Positions 35,275-45,490 of a stretch of 64,000 bases of DNA are shown here, in pieces. A program made the translations under genes and the position numbers. The stretch lies in assembly GCF_023914155.1 (NCBI RefSeq), contig NZ_JAMWYS010000042.1:25831-89830 (forward strand), in the 5' to 3' direction. Below the pieces are notes generated by a model that was not told where the DNA came from, searched no databases, and was given only the letters and a program-made list of their open reading frames with translations. The first letter of the stretch is position 1; each line of letters starts with the position of its first letter. The DNA comes from Solitalea agri (GTDB lineage Bacteria; Bacteroidota; Bacteroidia; Sphingobacteriales; Sphingobacteriaceae).

Positions 35275-37662
35275 ATGGCTAAAAATTTGTTGATCGTTGA
35301 GTCTCCGGCTAAAGCCAAAACCATTGAAGGATACTTGGGAAGTGAGTTCCTGGTAAAATCCAGCTTTGGTCATATTCGAGATTTGGCAAAAGGTGACGAT
35401 GCGATTGATGTAAAGAATGACTTTGCTCAGAAATACGAAGTGCCGGATGATAAGCGCGCCGTTGTTTCTGAATTAAAGAAATTAGCCAAGGAAGCCGAAA
35501 TGGTGTGGTTAGCATCCGATGAGGACCGTGAGGGAGAAGCCATTTCGTGGCATTTATTGCAAACCTTAGGTTTGGATGAAAAGAAAACTAAACGTATTGT
35601 TTTTCATGAAATTACCAAGCCAGCTATTTTAAAGGCAATTGAAAACCCACGAGGAATTGATTATGGGCTAGTCCATGCTCAGCAAGCACGTAGGGTGCTC
35701 GACCGCTTGGTAGGTTTTGAGTTATCGCCAATTCTTTGGAAAAAAGTAAAGCCTTCGCTGTCGGCAGGACGAGTACAGTCGGTTGCGGTTCGCTTAATTG
35801 TGGAACGTGAACGAGAAATAAATCAGTTTAAATACGAGGCTCAGTTTAAAATAACAGCGCAGTTTTCTACAGATGGAAAAAAGGCGAATTTAAAAGCTGA
35901 GTTGCCACAACGTTTTAAAACAGCTCAGGAAGGTGAAAAGTTCTTGCAAGATTGTCTGGGTGCTAACTTTAAAGTTAATGGATTGGAAGTTAAGCCTGCA
36001 AAACGTTCCCCTGCACCTCCGTTTACCACATCAACCTTACAACAAGAAGCTTCACGTAAGCTAGGCTATTCAGTAAGTCGTACGATGCAAGTGGCTCAAC
36101 GTTTATACGAAGCCGGTAAGATCACTTATATGCGTACTGATTCGGTTAACCTATCGGATACGGCCTTGCAAGCGGCTGAAAAAGAAATTAATTCAGCCTA
36201 CGGACAACAATATCATCATCAGCGAAAATATAAAACCAAAACCTCTGGAGCTCAGGAAGCTCACGAGGCCATTCGTCCAACTTATTTTAACGATCACTCG
36301 ATTGATGGTGAAGCAGCAGAACGTCGTTTGTATGAACTGATCTGGAAGCGCGCTATTGCTTCTCAGATGAGTGATGCAGCATTTGAACGTACGAATGTTA
36401 AAATTGGCGTTTCAAGCCGCAGTGAAGAGTTTCAGGCTCAAGGCGAAGTGTTGAAATTTGATGGGTTCCTGAAGGTTTACATGGAATCACATGATGACGA
36501 GGATATCAGTGAGGATGAAAACACTTCTATTTTGCCTCCAATGTCAGTTGGGCAATCGCTTGATCTAAAAGAAATGATTGCTGCTGAGCGTTTTTCACGC
36601 CCTTCAGCTCGTTATACAGAGGCCAGCTTGGTTAAAAAGCTGGAAGAGTTGGGTATTGGTCGTCCTTCTACATACGCTCCAACCATTTCTACCATTCAAA
36701 AACGTGGATATGTGATTAAAGAAGATCGCGAAGGGAAACAGCGTAGCTATCAGCTTTTGGTATTGAGAGATGGTAAGATTGAGAAAAGAGTAGAGAACGA
36801 AACCTACGGTAACGAAAAGTCTAAATTATTCCCAAGTGATATTGGGGCTTTGGTTAATGACTTTCTGGTACAGTATTTTGATAAGGTAGTTGATTACAAT
36901 TTTACCGCAACTGTAGAAAAAGAGTTCGATGAAATTGCCCAGGGAATGAAAGAATGGACGGAAATGATCCGGTCGTTCTACAATCCTTTCCATGAGAATG
37001 TAGAAAATACCATAAAAACTGCTGATCGTGTTCGCGCAGATCGTGAGCTTGGAATTGATCCTGAAAGCGGAAAACGTATTTCTGTTCATATTGGTCGCTA
37101 CGGACCTTATGTTCAGATCGGTGAAAACGACGATGAGAATAAACCTCGTTATGCCAGTTTGAAGGCCGGCCAGATGATCGAAACCATCACCTTTGAAGAG
37201 GCATTGGATTTGTTTAAACTTCCTAAAAAAGTAGGTGTTTTTGAAGATAAAGAGATGACGGTTGCTATTGGTCGTTTTGGGCCGTACATTCGTCATAATA
37301 ATGCATTTTATTCGTTAACGAAAGAAGATGATCCTTTTACGATTGATGAACCACGAGCTGTTGAACTGATCTTGGCTAAAAGGGAAAAGGATGCCAATAA
37401 ACTGATCAAATCGTTTGACGAAGATGAAACTGTAAAAGTATTGAATGGCCGTTGGGGACCTTATATTGCTTTTGGTAAACAAAACGTTAAGATTCCAAAG
37501 GGAACTGATCCTGCTTCATTGACATTTGAACAATGCAAGCAATTAGCAGAACAGGATACCCAAGCTGAAAAAGCAGGAACTAAGAAGAAAGTGCCTGCAA
37601 AAGCTGCTGCAGCAAAAAAAGCACCTGCGAAAAAAGCTACAACAAAGAAGTCGGGTAAATAG
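35275..37662 (+). CDS. topA: DNA topoisomerase I
   Basis: Type IA topoisomerase that relaxes negative supercoils, 795 residues. Toprim domain at the start (NLLIVESPAKAKTIEGYLG; ASDEDREGEAI), active-site Tyr285 in ITYMRTDSV, then GIGRPSTYAPTI. The C-terminus has three or four topoisomerase C-terminal repeats (HIGRYGPYVQIG, AIGRFGPYIRH, LNGRWGPYIAFG) instead of zinc fingers, then a Lys/Ala-rich tail (KKVPAKAAAAKKAPAKK), which probably contacts DNA or RNA polymerase. The ATG at 35275 (MAKNLLIVE) is the family start; a TTG three codons earlier is discounted. Confidence 0.96.
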   Translation: MAKNLLIVESPAKAKTIEGYLGSEFLVKSSFGHIRDLAKGDDAIDVKNDFAQKYEVPDDKRAVVSELKKLAKEAEMVWLASDEDREGEAISWHLLQTLGLDEKKTKRIVFHEITKPAILKAIENPRGIDYGLVHAQQARRVLDRLVGFELSPILWKKVKPSLSAGRVQSVAVRLIVEREREINQFKYEAQFKITAQFSTDGKKANLKAELPQRFKTAQEGEKFLQDCLGANFKVNGLEVKPAKRSPAPPFTTSTLQQEASRKLGYSVSRTMQVAQRLYEAGKITYMRTDSVNLSDTALQAAEKEINSAYGQQYHHQRKYKTKTSGAQEAHEAIRPTYFNDHSIDGEAAERRLYELIWKRAIASQMSDAAFERTNVKIGVSSRSEEFQAQGEVLKFDGFLKVYMESHDDEDISEDENTSILPPMSVGQSLDLKEMIAAERFSRPSARYTEASLVKKLEELGIGRPSTYAPTISTIQKRGYVIKEDREGKQRSYQLLVLRDGKIEKRVENETYGNEKSKLFPSDIGALVNDFLVQYFDKVVDYNFTATVEKEFDEIAQGMKEWTEMIRSFYNPFHENVENTIKTADRVRADRELGIDPESGKRISVHIGRYGPYVQIGENDDENKPRYASLKAGQMIETITFEEALDLFKLPKKVGVFEDKEMTVAIGRFGPYIRHNNAFYSLTKEDDPFTIDEPRAVELILAKREKDANKLIKSFDEDETVKVLNGRWGPYIAFGKQNVKIPKGTDPASLTFEQCKQLAEQDTQAEKAGTKKKVPAKAAAAKKAPAKKATTKKSGK

Positions 37663-37677
37663 AAAAAAATATTGTTT

Positions 37678-37716
37678 GGTCCATGGTCCATTACCTATGG
37701 TCCATGGACCTTTTTT
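37678..37716 (+). terminator. Terminator of topA built from CCATGG palindromes
   Basis: Arms 37678-37691 and 37697-37710 form a 14-bp stem with one mismatch, loop TACCT, and six T residues follow. The sequence contains GGTCCATGG, TCCAT and their complements repeatedly, so shorter alternative hairpins are possible. Confidence 0.85.
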
Positions 37717-37729
37717 ATTAAACAAAAAA

Positions 37730-38134
37730 ATGAAAAAAGACCTTCCTCAAAATATAGTTAAAGATGTTGCCATTGTTATTGCCTTGGAAAAGGAATCGGC
37801 AGTAAGCAGGGAATGGAATGTTTACCTGTTGAATTTAAATAATAAACCCCTTGAAACCGTTTTGATTAGTTCAAGAGGCTTTGGATTGCATAATGGAAAA
37901 GAAGTGAAAACTTCGATTTTACGACATTCGATTGGCGAAATTGGCGGGAAGGATTACGCCAAAGTGGAGGCCATTGACGAGCAAGTTTTTGGACTTACCA
38001 ATGAGTATTGGTTAAGTTTTTATATGGACGGTGTTTTATTCGATAAGAAGTATATTTTCCTTCCAGAAAGTGTAGTTGAAGATAATTTTATTAAACTTCC
38101 GCTGATTGATAAGGTTGGCGTGATGATACAATAA
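37730..38134 (+). CDS. Conserved hypothetical protein
   Basis: A 134-residue soluble protein starting MKKDLPQNIVKDVAIVIALE. No family is recognised. The composition is ordinary, with alternating beta-strand-like segments (EWNVYLLNLNNKPLETVLI, EYWLSFYMDGVLF) and no signal or membrane helix. An upstream in-frame extension (from 37676) would lie in the topA terminator and is rejected. It starts 13 bases after the terminator T-tract and has its own terminator. Confidence 0.75.
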   Translation: MKKDLPQNIVKDVAIVIALEKESAVSREWNVYLLNLNNKPLETVLISSRGFGLHNGKEVKTSILRHSIGEIGGKDYAKVEAIDEQVFGLTNEYWLSFYMDGVLFDKKYIFLPESVVEDNFIKLPLIDKVGVMIQ

Positions 38135-38156
38135 ATAAGCAAACTTTTTAATGAAA

Positions 38157-38196
38157 GGGGTCATTCAGAGATAATCAGAATGACCCTTATTTTTTG
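38157..38196 (+). terminator. Rho-independent terminator of the hypothetical gene
   Basis: A 9-bp stem GGGTCATTC / GAATGACCC (38158-38166 with 38178-38186), 11-base loop, then a T-rich tail. Confidence 0.8.
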
Positions 38197-38264
38197 AATA
38201 ATATTTTTCGACAGATGATTAACTGAATGTTTTTTTTATCAACTTTAAAGCACATTCTAATCAT

Positions 38265-41200
38265 ATGTTTACAAGCCTTAAAATACATCTAACTACCCGA
38301 AAAGCTCTTTTTACCAGCTTAATAGTCATAACCCTTACTGCATTAACCCTTACTTTTTGTAAGAAAAATGCGTTAGAGGAACCCGATGCTGCATACAATG
38401 AATTTATTGAGGCATATACTTCCGGAATCGTTTCTAAACAAAGCAATGTACGTATTCAGTTGGCCGCTCAAACAGAAACGGTTCATGAAGCAGACGAGCC
38501 TCTCGAAGATGGGTTGTTCTCAATAAACCCGAGTGTAAAAGGTAAAGCCTTTTGGACTGATGCCAGAACCATTGAGTTTAGACCGGAAGAAGATATGAAA
38601 CCCGATCAGGTTTATCAGGTCTCCTTTAAATTGGGTAAGGTGACAAAGGTGCCACAACAGTATACTGATTTTAAGTTTGGCTTTTCGACCATAAAACCTT
38701 CTATCGGTATTGATTATGATGGTTTTCATTCGTTGGATAATTCTTTAGAACAAATGAGTTTTTCGGGAATAGTGTATACTGCTGATGCCGAAGATCCAGA
38801 GAAAGTAGAGCAGATGATTTCTGTGGATCTAGCCGGAAACGGAAGAACCGTAAAATGGACTCATGAAAATGCACTACGAACACATCGCTTTACGATTGAT
38901 AGTTTGCAAAAAACAAATACCCCACAAACATTAGAAGTGCAAACCACCGGTAAACCCTTAGGCTTAAATGATCGGATGGCTTATAAAGCTGTACTTCCTG
39001 CTTTAGGTGATTTCACGGTGCTTTCAATTCGCGCTGTAAATGACGCAGAGCAATATGTACTGGTACAGTTTTCTGAACCTGTGGCAATTAATCAGGATTT
39101 GGAGGGGCTGATCACCCTTTCGGAGGTTTCTGATTTGCGATACACCATTTCAGGAAGTGAGGTGAAGGTTTTTGCTCCCGAAAAACTGAACGAAAGTTAT
39201 TCGGTTAGAGTTGCTGAAGGCATAAAAAACATTGCCGATAAAGCGTTACCGCGTCCGATGGCTGCCAATGTTTTCTTCGAGAACAGTTTTCCGTCGGTTG
39301 AAATACCTGGTAAAGGAGTGATTATCCCATCGGGTGGAAAGTTGGTAATGCCATTTTATGCTTCCAACCTTAAGGCAGTGGATGTTACCATCATTAAAAT
39401 CTATGAAAACAATGTTTCGCAATACCTGCAACAAAATGATTTAAATGGTGAATATGATTTGCGGAGAGTGGCGAAGCCGGTTGTGCAAAAAACTATTTAT
39501 TTAGATACCGACAAGGGCCTTCGGTTGAATAAAAAAAATCGGTTTGCGCTCGATCTTGATAAACTGATCAGAACCGAACCTGGTGCAATTTATCGGATTA
39601 CTATTGGTTTCCGACGTGAATATTCATTGTTCAATTGTGAGCAGGATAGCACCGAGAATATAGAAGAAGAACGTGAATATTACGGTGATAAGATAGATGA
39701 GGATGATGATTTTTGGCGAAGATATGACTCCTATTATCCATATGGTTATCATTGGGACGAACGTCAGGATCCTTGCAAGTTATCCTACTACAATAAAGAA
39801 CGTTGGGCTGTTAGAAATGTAATAGCATCCAACATGGGTATAATTGCCAAACGAGGCAACGATAATTCAATGTTAGTGGCCATAACCGATTTGCTAACCA
39901 CCAAGCCAATTGAAAATGCTGAAGTTCAATTGTTAGATTATCAGCGCCAGGTACTGGGTAAAGCTAAAACTGATGGGGATGGCCTTGCAACATTGAATTT
40001 GCCTAAGCAGCCGTTTTTATTGGTAGCTAAAAAAGGAGAAGAGCGTGGTTATTTGAAGCTGGATGATGGAAGTTCGTTGCCTGTTAGTAAGTTTAATTTA
40101 GGTGGCGATGAAGTGCAGAAAGGAATCAAAGGTTTTATCTATGGAGAACGTGGTGTTTGGCGGCCTGGCGATTCAATTTTTGTGTCATTTATTTTAGAAG
40201 ATAAAGAGAATAAGCTTCCACAAGGGCATCCGGTAAGTTTTGAACTTTATAATCCGAAGGGTCAGCTTTATAAAAAGGTTGTTCAAACTAAATCGATAAA
40301 TGGATTTTACACTTTTCCAACTGCTACTGAAGTGAGCTCGCCAACAGGTAACTGGCTGGCGAAGGTAAAAGTTGGAGGTGCTACATTTCAAAAGGTCCTT
40401 AGGATTGAAACCATTATGCCTAATCGTTTAAAAATTAACCTTGATTTTGGCAAAAAGGAATTAGTAAGAGGAGAGAATCCTTCAGCCGTTTTAAATGCGA
40501 AATGGTTGTTTGGCGGTGTTGCGCATAATTTAAAAGCTAAAGTTGATGTTTCTTTATCAGCGGCTTCTACTTCATTTAAAGGTTTAAGCGATTACAATTT
40601 CCAGGATCCGGTAAGTTCTTTCGCAACTGAAAATAAAACTGTTTTCGATGGACAACTGGATGAAAATGGGAATGCCACTGTTAAAGCCAATATTTCAGTC
40701 GATAAAACTGCTCCGGGAATGCTAAATGCAAATTTCCTGATCAAGGTGTTTGAACCAGGAGGCAATTTTAGTATCGATAATTTCACATTACCTTATCATG
40801 TTTTCAAATCATATGTCGGTATTAAAACACCTGAAGGAGATGAATATTCAGGAATGCTACCAACAGGAAAGAATATTCCCGTTGACATTGCCAACGTGAC
40901 CACAACCGGGGCATTACTCGGTGGTCAGCGTCAGGTTGAAGTAGAGTTGTTTAAAATTCAATGGAAATGGTGGTGGGACGAAAGCGATGATGATTTCAGC
41001 AATTTTACTCAAGATCAGTATAACAAGTTTATATCAAGAGAAGTTGTTTCGTTGCAAAATGGTAAGGGGCAATGGAGCTTAAAAGTAAGTGATGATGATT
41101 GGGGCCGGTACCTGGTTCGTATTCGCGATTTAAAAAGCGGGCATGTAACTGGTAAAGTGTTGTATTTGGATAATCCTTACTGGAGCTCAAGATCTGATGG

Positions 41201-43850
41201 CAACGGAAGTACAGCCGCTACCATGCTTACTTTTACCAGTGATAAAGAAAAGTACAATGTTGGTGATGAGGTGAAACTAACCATTCCTTCGGCACAAGGC
41301 GGACGGGCCTTAGTAAGCATTGAATCAGGAAGTAAGGTGGTGAAAACTTATTGGGTTGAAGCAACAAAAGGAGAAACCCAGTTTAAATTTAAAGCTGAAA
41401 GCAGCATGTCGCCAAATGTATTCGTAAACGTCACCTTGCTGCAACCTCATTCACAAACGGTCAACGATAAACCGATACGGATGTATGGAGCCATTCCGAT
41501 TACAATAGAAGACAAAAACAATATTCTTAAACCAATACTTAAAATTCCATCGAGTATAAGACCTGAAAGTGAAGTGAGTTTCGCCGTTTCTGAATCTTCA
41601 GGTAAAGAAATGACTTATACAGTTGCTCTTGTGGATGAAGGCTTACTTGATATAACCCGTTTTAAAACACCTAATCCTTATACGGCCTTTTACGCACGCG
41701 AGGCTTTAGGCGTGAAAACCTGGGATTTATACGACTATGTACTTGGTGCCTGGGGAGGTGACTTAGAACGCATTTTAAGCATTGGTGGTGATCAAAGTGG
41801 TGGAAAAGCAGCTAGCGCAAATCGGGCTAACCGATTTAAACCTGTAGTTAAATTTTTAGGGCCTTTTGTGTTAAAAGCCAATGGTTCAAATACACATAAA
41901 ATTAAATTGCCTCCGTATGTGGGTTCGGTAAAAGTGATGCTGATCGCAGGACAAAAAGGAGCTTATGGATTTGCAGAACAAGCCATTGCTGTTAAAAAAC
42001 CTTTGATGCTATTAACTACTTTGCCAAGAGTATTGAGTCCGGGTGAAACATTTAAACTTCCTGTAAGTGTTTTTGCTATGGAGCGAAACATTCGTCAGGC
42101 TTCGGTAACCATTCAGGCTAATCCGTTTTTAGAAGTTGTTGGAGCTAATACTAAATCGGTTTCCTTTACTCAACCCGGTGAACAATTGGTGTATTTTGAT
42201 GTGAGGGTGAAGCAAAATCTGGGTGTGGCCAAAGTAAAAGTAACCGCACAAAGTGGAGCCGAAAAAGCCGATGATAATGTTGAAATTGATGTTCGTAATC
42301 CGAATAACACGATAACAAAAGTGCAACAGGCAACACTGATGCCCGGTAAATCGGTAGCCTTGCCTGTACAGATGATTGGAATTGCCGCAGCTGCCAAAGG
42401 AACACTGGAAGTTTCGAGCATCCCTCCAATTAATTTGGCCAAAAGATTGACTTATTTGATTCAATACCCGCATGGTTGTGTTGAGCAAACTACTTCTTCG
42501 GTATTTCCGCAGTTGGTATTAAACCAGCTAATGGATCTAAGCGATCGTCAAAAAGCGGAGATCGATAGGAATATTAAGGCGTCTATCAATCGATTAAAAG
42601 GATTCCAAACAACAGATGGCGGGTTTGGTTACTGGCCAGGAGATTCACAACCCGATGAATGGGGGTCTAATTATGCCGGTCATTTCATACTGGAAGCACA
42701 AAAAAAGGGTTATAATGTGCCTTCGGCCATGTTGCTGCAATGGAAGAAGTTTCAAAAGAATAAAGCAGTTTCATGGACTCCATCAACCGATAATTTTTAT
42801 GGCGGCGATTTGTCTCAAGCTTATCGATTGTATTTATTGGCCTTGTGTAAGGCGCCTGAGATTGGAGCTATGAACCGATTGAAAGGGTTTAAATACCTGT
42901 CGAATGAAGCTAAATGGCGCTTGGCATCGGCTTATCAACTGGCCGGACAAGAAGAGGTAGCTAAAGCGATGATCGCTGGTTTAAATACTTCTATTAAAAA
43001 GTACAAGCAGTTGGGTGGCACATTCGGTTCCGATTTACGTGATCAGGCGATGATTTTAGAGACTTTATCATTATTGGGAGAACAACAGAAAGCGGCTTCA
43101 TTGGTTCAAGCGGTTGCCTCAAAATTGTCACAAGATGAGTGGTATAGTACTCAAACAACAGCTTACTCCTTAATTGCTATTGCTCAATATTGTGGCGAGA
43201 ATGCGGGCTCAAAAATAAGCTACGATTATCAAGCGAATGGAGCAAAGGCTACTGTTAATTCAAATTCAGTTGTTTCACAAGTTAATATAGCCAAAAACGG
43301 AACGGTCGCGGTTCAAAATAGAGGTAGCAACATTCTGTACGTTCGTTTAATATTGAGTGGGAAACCACAGGTGGGTGATGCCATTGAGGCTCATGAAAAT
43401 CCTGATGTATTGAAACTGAATGTGGCTTACAAAACATTGGAAGGTAAAATCATTGACCCATCACGTATAGAACAAGGGACCGATTTTGTAGCTGAAGTTA
43501 CAGTAACCAATCCCGGTAAGCGAGGGAATTATGAGCAAATTGCATTAACTCAATTATTTCCTTCAGGTTGGCAAATTATCAATACCCGTTTAACCGGCGA
43601 TGAAAATAGGTTTAATTCTTCACCTTCAACGTATAAAGATATTAAGGACGATCGGGTGAATACTTATTTTAATTTGTATGGTGGTCGTTCTGTAACGTAT
43701 CATGTTTTGCTTAATGCTTCTTACATTGGTAAATTCTATTTGCCAACCACAAATTGTGAAGCCATGTATGATGCAACCATAAGTGCAGGGACAAATGGAC
43801 AATGGGTAGAAGTAGTTGGCGCTGGAACACCTGTAGCTAAAAAAGAATAA
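38265..43850 (+). CDS. Bacterial alpha-2-macroglobulin lipoprotein with thioester
   Basis: A 1861-residue protease-trapping protein (YfhM/ECAM-like). The N-terminus has a basic start, a hydrophobic helix and a Cys at the end (LTLTFCKKN), consistent with a lipoprotein facing the periplasm. MG domains follow, with a macroglobulin bait/A2M region (GFIYGERGVWRPGDSIFVSF, VALVDEGLLDITRFKTPNPY). The thioester motif is intact as GCVEQTTS (Cys1405 to Gln1408, codons 42477-42488), followed by the alpha/alpha toroid (GFGYWPGDSQPDEWGSNYAGH). It should trap foreign proteases covalently. In many bacteria the adjacent gene encodes PBP1C; here pbpC is 4.5 kb downstream. Confidence 0.93.
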   Translation: MFTSLKIHLTTRKALFTSLIVITLTALTLTFCKKNALEEPDAAYNEFIEAYTSGIVSKQSNVRIQLAAQTETVHEADEPLEDGLFSINPSVKGKAFWTDARTIEFRPEEDMKPDQVYQVSFKLGKVTKVPQQYTDFKFGFSTIKPSIGIDYDGFHSLDNSLEQMSFSGIVYTADAEDPEKVEQMISVDLAGNGRTVKWTHENALRTHRFTIDSLQKTNTPQTLEVQTTGKPLGLNDRMAYKAVLPALGDFTVLSIRAVNDAEQYVLVQFSEPVAINQDLEGLITLSEVSDLRYTISGSEVKVFAPEKLNESYSVRVAEGIKNIADKALPRPMAANVFFENSFPSVEIPGKGVIIPSGGKLVMPFYASNLKAVDVTIIKIYENNVSQYLQQNDLNGEYDLRRVAKPVVQKTIYLDTDKGLRLNKKNRFALDLDKLIRTEPGAIYRITIGFRREYSLFNCEQDSTENIEEEREYYGDKIDEDDDFWRRYDSYYPYGYHWDERQDPCKLSYYNKERWAVRNVIASNMGIIAKRGNDNSMLVAITDLLTTKPIENAEVQLLDYQRQVLGKAKTDGDGLATLNLPKQPFLLVAKKGEERGYLKLDDGSSLPVSKFNLGGDEVQKGIKGFIYGERGVWRPGDSIFVSFILEDKENKLPQGHPVSFELYNPKGQLYKKVVQTKSINGFYTFPTATEVSSPTGNWLAKVKVGGATFQKVLRIETIMPNRLKINLDFGKKELVRGENPSAVLNAKWLFGGVAHNLKAKVDVSLSAASTSFKGLSDYNFQDPVSSFATENKTVFDGQLDENGNATVKANISVDKTAPGMLNANFLIKVFEPGGNFSIDNFTLPYHVFKSYVGIKTPEGDEYSGMLPTGKNIPVDIANVTTTGALLGGQRQVEVELFKIQWKWWWDESDDDFSNFTQDQYNKFISREVVSLQNGKGQWSLKVSDDDWGRYLVRIRDLKSGHVTGKVLYLDNPYWSSRSDGNGSTAATMLTFTSDKEKYNVGDEVKLTIPSAQGGRALVSIESGSKVVKTYWVEATKGETQFKFKAESSMSPNVFVNVTLLQPHSQTVNDKPIRMYGAIPITIEDKNNILKPILKIPSSIRPESEVSFAVSESSGKEMTYTVALVDEGLLDITRFKTPNPYTAFYAREALGVKTWDLYDYVLGAWGGDLERILSIGGDQSGGKAASANRANRFKPVVKFLGPFVLKANGSNTHKIKLPPYVGSVKVMLIAGQKGAYGFAEQAIAVKKPLMLLTTLPRVLSPGETFKLPVSVFAMERNIRQASVTIQANPFLEVVGANTKSVSFTQPGEQLVYFDVRVKQNLGVAKVKVTAQSGAEKADDNVEIDVRNPNNTITKVQQATLMPGKSVALPVQMIGIAAAAKGTLEVSSIPPINLAKRLTYLIQYPHGCVEQTTSSVFPQLVLNQLMDLSDRQKAEIDRNIKASINRLKGFQTTDGGFGYWPGDSQPDEWGSNYAGHFILEAQKKGYNVPSAMLLQWKKFQKNKAVSWTPSTDNFYGGDLSQAYRLYLLALCKAPEIGAMNRLKGFKYLSNEAKWRLASAYQLAGQEEVAKAMIAGLNTSIKKYKQLGGTFGSDLRDQAMILETLSLLGEQQKAASLVQAVASKLSQDEWYSTQTTAYSLIAIAQYCGENAGSKISYDYQANGAKATVNSNSVVSQVNIAKNGTVAVQNRGSNILYVRLILSGKPQVGDAIEAHENPDVLKLNVAYKTLEGKIIDPSRIEQGTDFVAEVTVTNPGKRGNYEQIALTQLFPSGWQIINTRLTGDENRFNSSPSTYKDIKDDRVNTYFNLYGGRSVTYHVLLNASYIGKFYLPTTNCEAMYDATISAGTNGQWVEVVGAGTPVAKKE

Positions 43851-43874
43851 CCACCTCATTTTTTTTTGATAATG

Positions 43875-43905
43875 AAATAGCCTGTAGCAAAACTACAGGC
43901 TATTT
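43875..43905. terminator. Bidirectional terminator between convergent genes
   Basis: A perfect 13-bp stem (43875-43887 with 43893-43905) with loop CAAAA. A-rich and T-rich flanks on both sides let it serve the A2M gene (plus) and the cytochrome gene (minus). Confidence 0.88.
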
Positions 43906-43912
43906 TGTTTGA

Positions 43913-44513
43913 TTATTGTGTGCTAAGCATCTTCATTACTTGGTCAGGAGGTACAGGCCCCGGAACCTGATTTTTAACCGGTGGCAATGAATGCAAATAG
44001 GCAAAAACGGCTTTTAAGTCTTCGTACCATGGCATTGGAGGTAAAATGGATCGTCCTGTATCCATGCCTAAATGTTTGCCTGTTCTTAAGGTTTTAATGA
44101 ACACATCTTCAGTCCAGGAACCTATTCCAGTTGTTTCATCCGGGGTAAGGTTGGCGGAAAAAGACATTCCCCATGGCCCGGCGGCAGCGGTTAATTCAGG
44201 ACCGAACACCACCCAATTGCCTGGTTTGGTCACATCCAAACTAAGAGGGGGAAGGGTACTGCCTTCGCGGTGACCTGATAACAAGCGTGTAGTGTCGATC
44301 AAGAGTTCGGTCTTTGTGAAAATTTTTGGGGGTATGACAATCATTACAACTTCCAATGGTAACCAGGTACTTTCCTCGGGAAATCTGTTCTTCTTTGGTC
44401 ATAGTTCCTGATGTTTCTGATTTTGTCTGGGTGCATTTCACAAAAAATGATGCACATCCAATTAATAAGATTAGGATAATAATGTGCTTAAGGCTTTTGC
44501 TGATAGTTTTCAT
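43913..44513 (-). pseudogene. Frameshifted c-type cytochrome lipoprotein
   Basis: Two overlapping frames together make one monohaem cytochrome c. The first part (44513 downward) has a lipoprotein leader (LLIGCASFFVKC) and the haem motif CNDCH in GKYLVTIGSCNDCHTPK. The rest continues in another frame as IFTKTELLIDTTRLLSGHREG through PVKNQVPGPVPP. The switch is in the run CCCCC AAAAA TTTT (minus strand, 44332-44319), where one surplus base explains it. Compared with its intact neighbour it also lacks seven residues after MPW. It is either a pseudogene, a phase-variable gene or a sequence error. Confidence 0.75.
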
Positions 44514-44637
44514 AAATAATCGTTTTAGGTGTGTTAATTAAGTTATAATTCAAACAGACAAAAAGAAGTCGGATTGCATTCTGTCCTCATTTTCCAGCTG
44601 TGATTCAAGTTTAAGCCTCCAATGTTGGTAATGTTCT

Positions 44638-45261
44638 CTACTTTGATAATTTTTTGGTGACTTCTTCTGGAGGAACAGGTCCCGGAACCTGGTTCTTAAC
44701 AGGAGGCAGCGAACGTAAATACGCATAAATAGCTTTTAAATCGTCATCAGTCATTTGACTGATAAAATTCCATGGCATAGGAGGCAGAATCTTGCGACCA
44801 CCTTCCTGTCCTAAATGCTTGCCTGTACGTAACGTAGCAATAAAGGCTTCTTCACTCCATGCGCCAATTCCGGTAGTGGTGTCGGGCGTTAAGTTGGCAG
44901 TATAAGAGATCCCCCAGGGGCCTGCAAAAGCGGTCATGTCTAAACTCATTAAGGCCCAGTCTCCTTTTTTTGTCAGGGTTGAATCGATCTTTACGTTGAT
45001 TTTTGATAATTCCCCATCACTAGGGTGCCCGGAAAGCATTCTGGATGTATCAATAATAATTCCTTCATAGGGCGTTGAGAGTTTCGGAGAGTGACAGTAA
45101 TTGCAGGAGGCGATGGTTACCAGGTATTTACCTCTGTCAATTGAAGGAGAAGAATTTTCTTCTTGCTGTTGATTTTGCTCTTGAGTACCTCCGCCACAGC
45201 TTATTAATGATGCTAAAAGTGCAGGTAGTAAAATAACGAGCATTCCGGATCGGGTTTTCAT
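44638..45261 (-). CDS. Cytochrome c lipoprotein
   Basis: A 207-residue monohaem cytochrome c anchored by lipid: lipobox SLISC at Cys22, Gln/Glu-rich linker, haem-binding CNYCH in GKYLVTIASCNYCHSP, and a probable distal Met in ILPPMPWNF. The C-terminus LPPVKNQVPGPVPPEEV is shared with the disrupted copy 125 bases downstream, so the pair arose by tandem duplication. No oxidase or dehydrogenase gene adjoins; its electron partner is unknown. Confidence 0.87.
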   Translation of the reverse strand: MKTRSGMLVILLPALLASLISCGGGTQEQNQQQEENSSPSIDRGKYLVTIASCNYCHSPKLSTPYEGIIIDTSRMLSGHPSDGELSKINVKIDSTLTKKGDWALMSLDMTAFAGPWGISYTANLTPDTTTGIGAWSEEAFIATLRTGKHLGQEGGRKILPPMPWNFISQMTDDDLKAIYAYLRSLPPVKNQVPGPVPPEEVTKKLSK

Positions 45262-45490
45262 AGCAATGAGTTTGGGTTTATTGAATATAAAGTAGCTTAA
45301 ATTTACATAATTGAAATATTTATTTCATTGATTTATAGTAGTTTATGTTGTTTGAGGATGTAGAGGTTTCTTATGGATTGTTGGTAGTTAAAGAAGAAAC
45401 AGGTCAAGAACTGAGGTAATTCTCTTGCAGATATTTGAATTTAAATTACTTTCGCAGCTATTAAAATTACCAAACCCAAAAGAAATTTAT

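Noticed and set aside
36826..37296. 156-codon antisense frame inside topA
   Set aside because: Shadow of the strongly conserved topA sequence, without a recognisable product.
42129..42488. Three overlapping minus-strand frames inside the A2M gene
   Set aside because: They coincide with conserved A2M coding sequence around the thioester and lack any family features.
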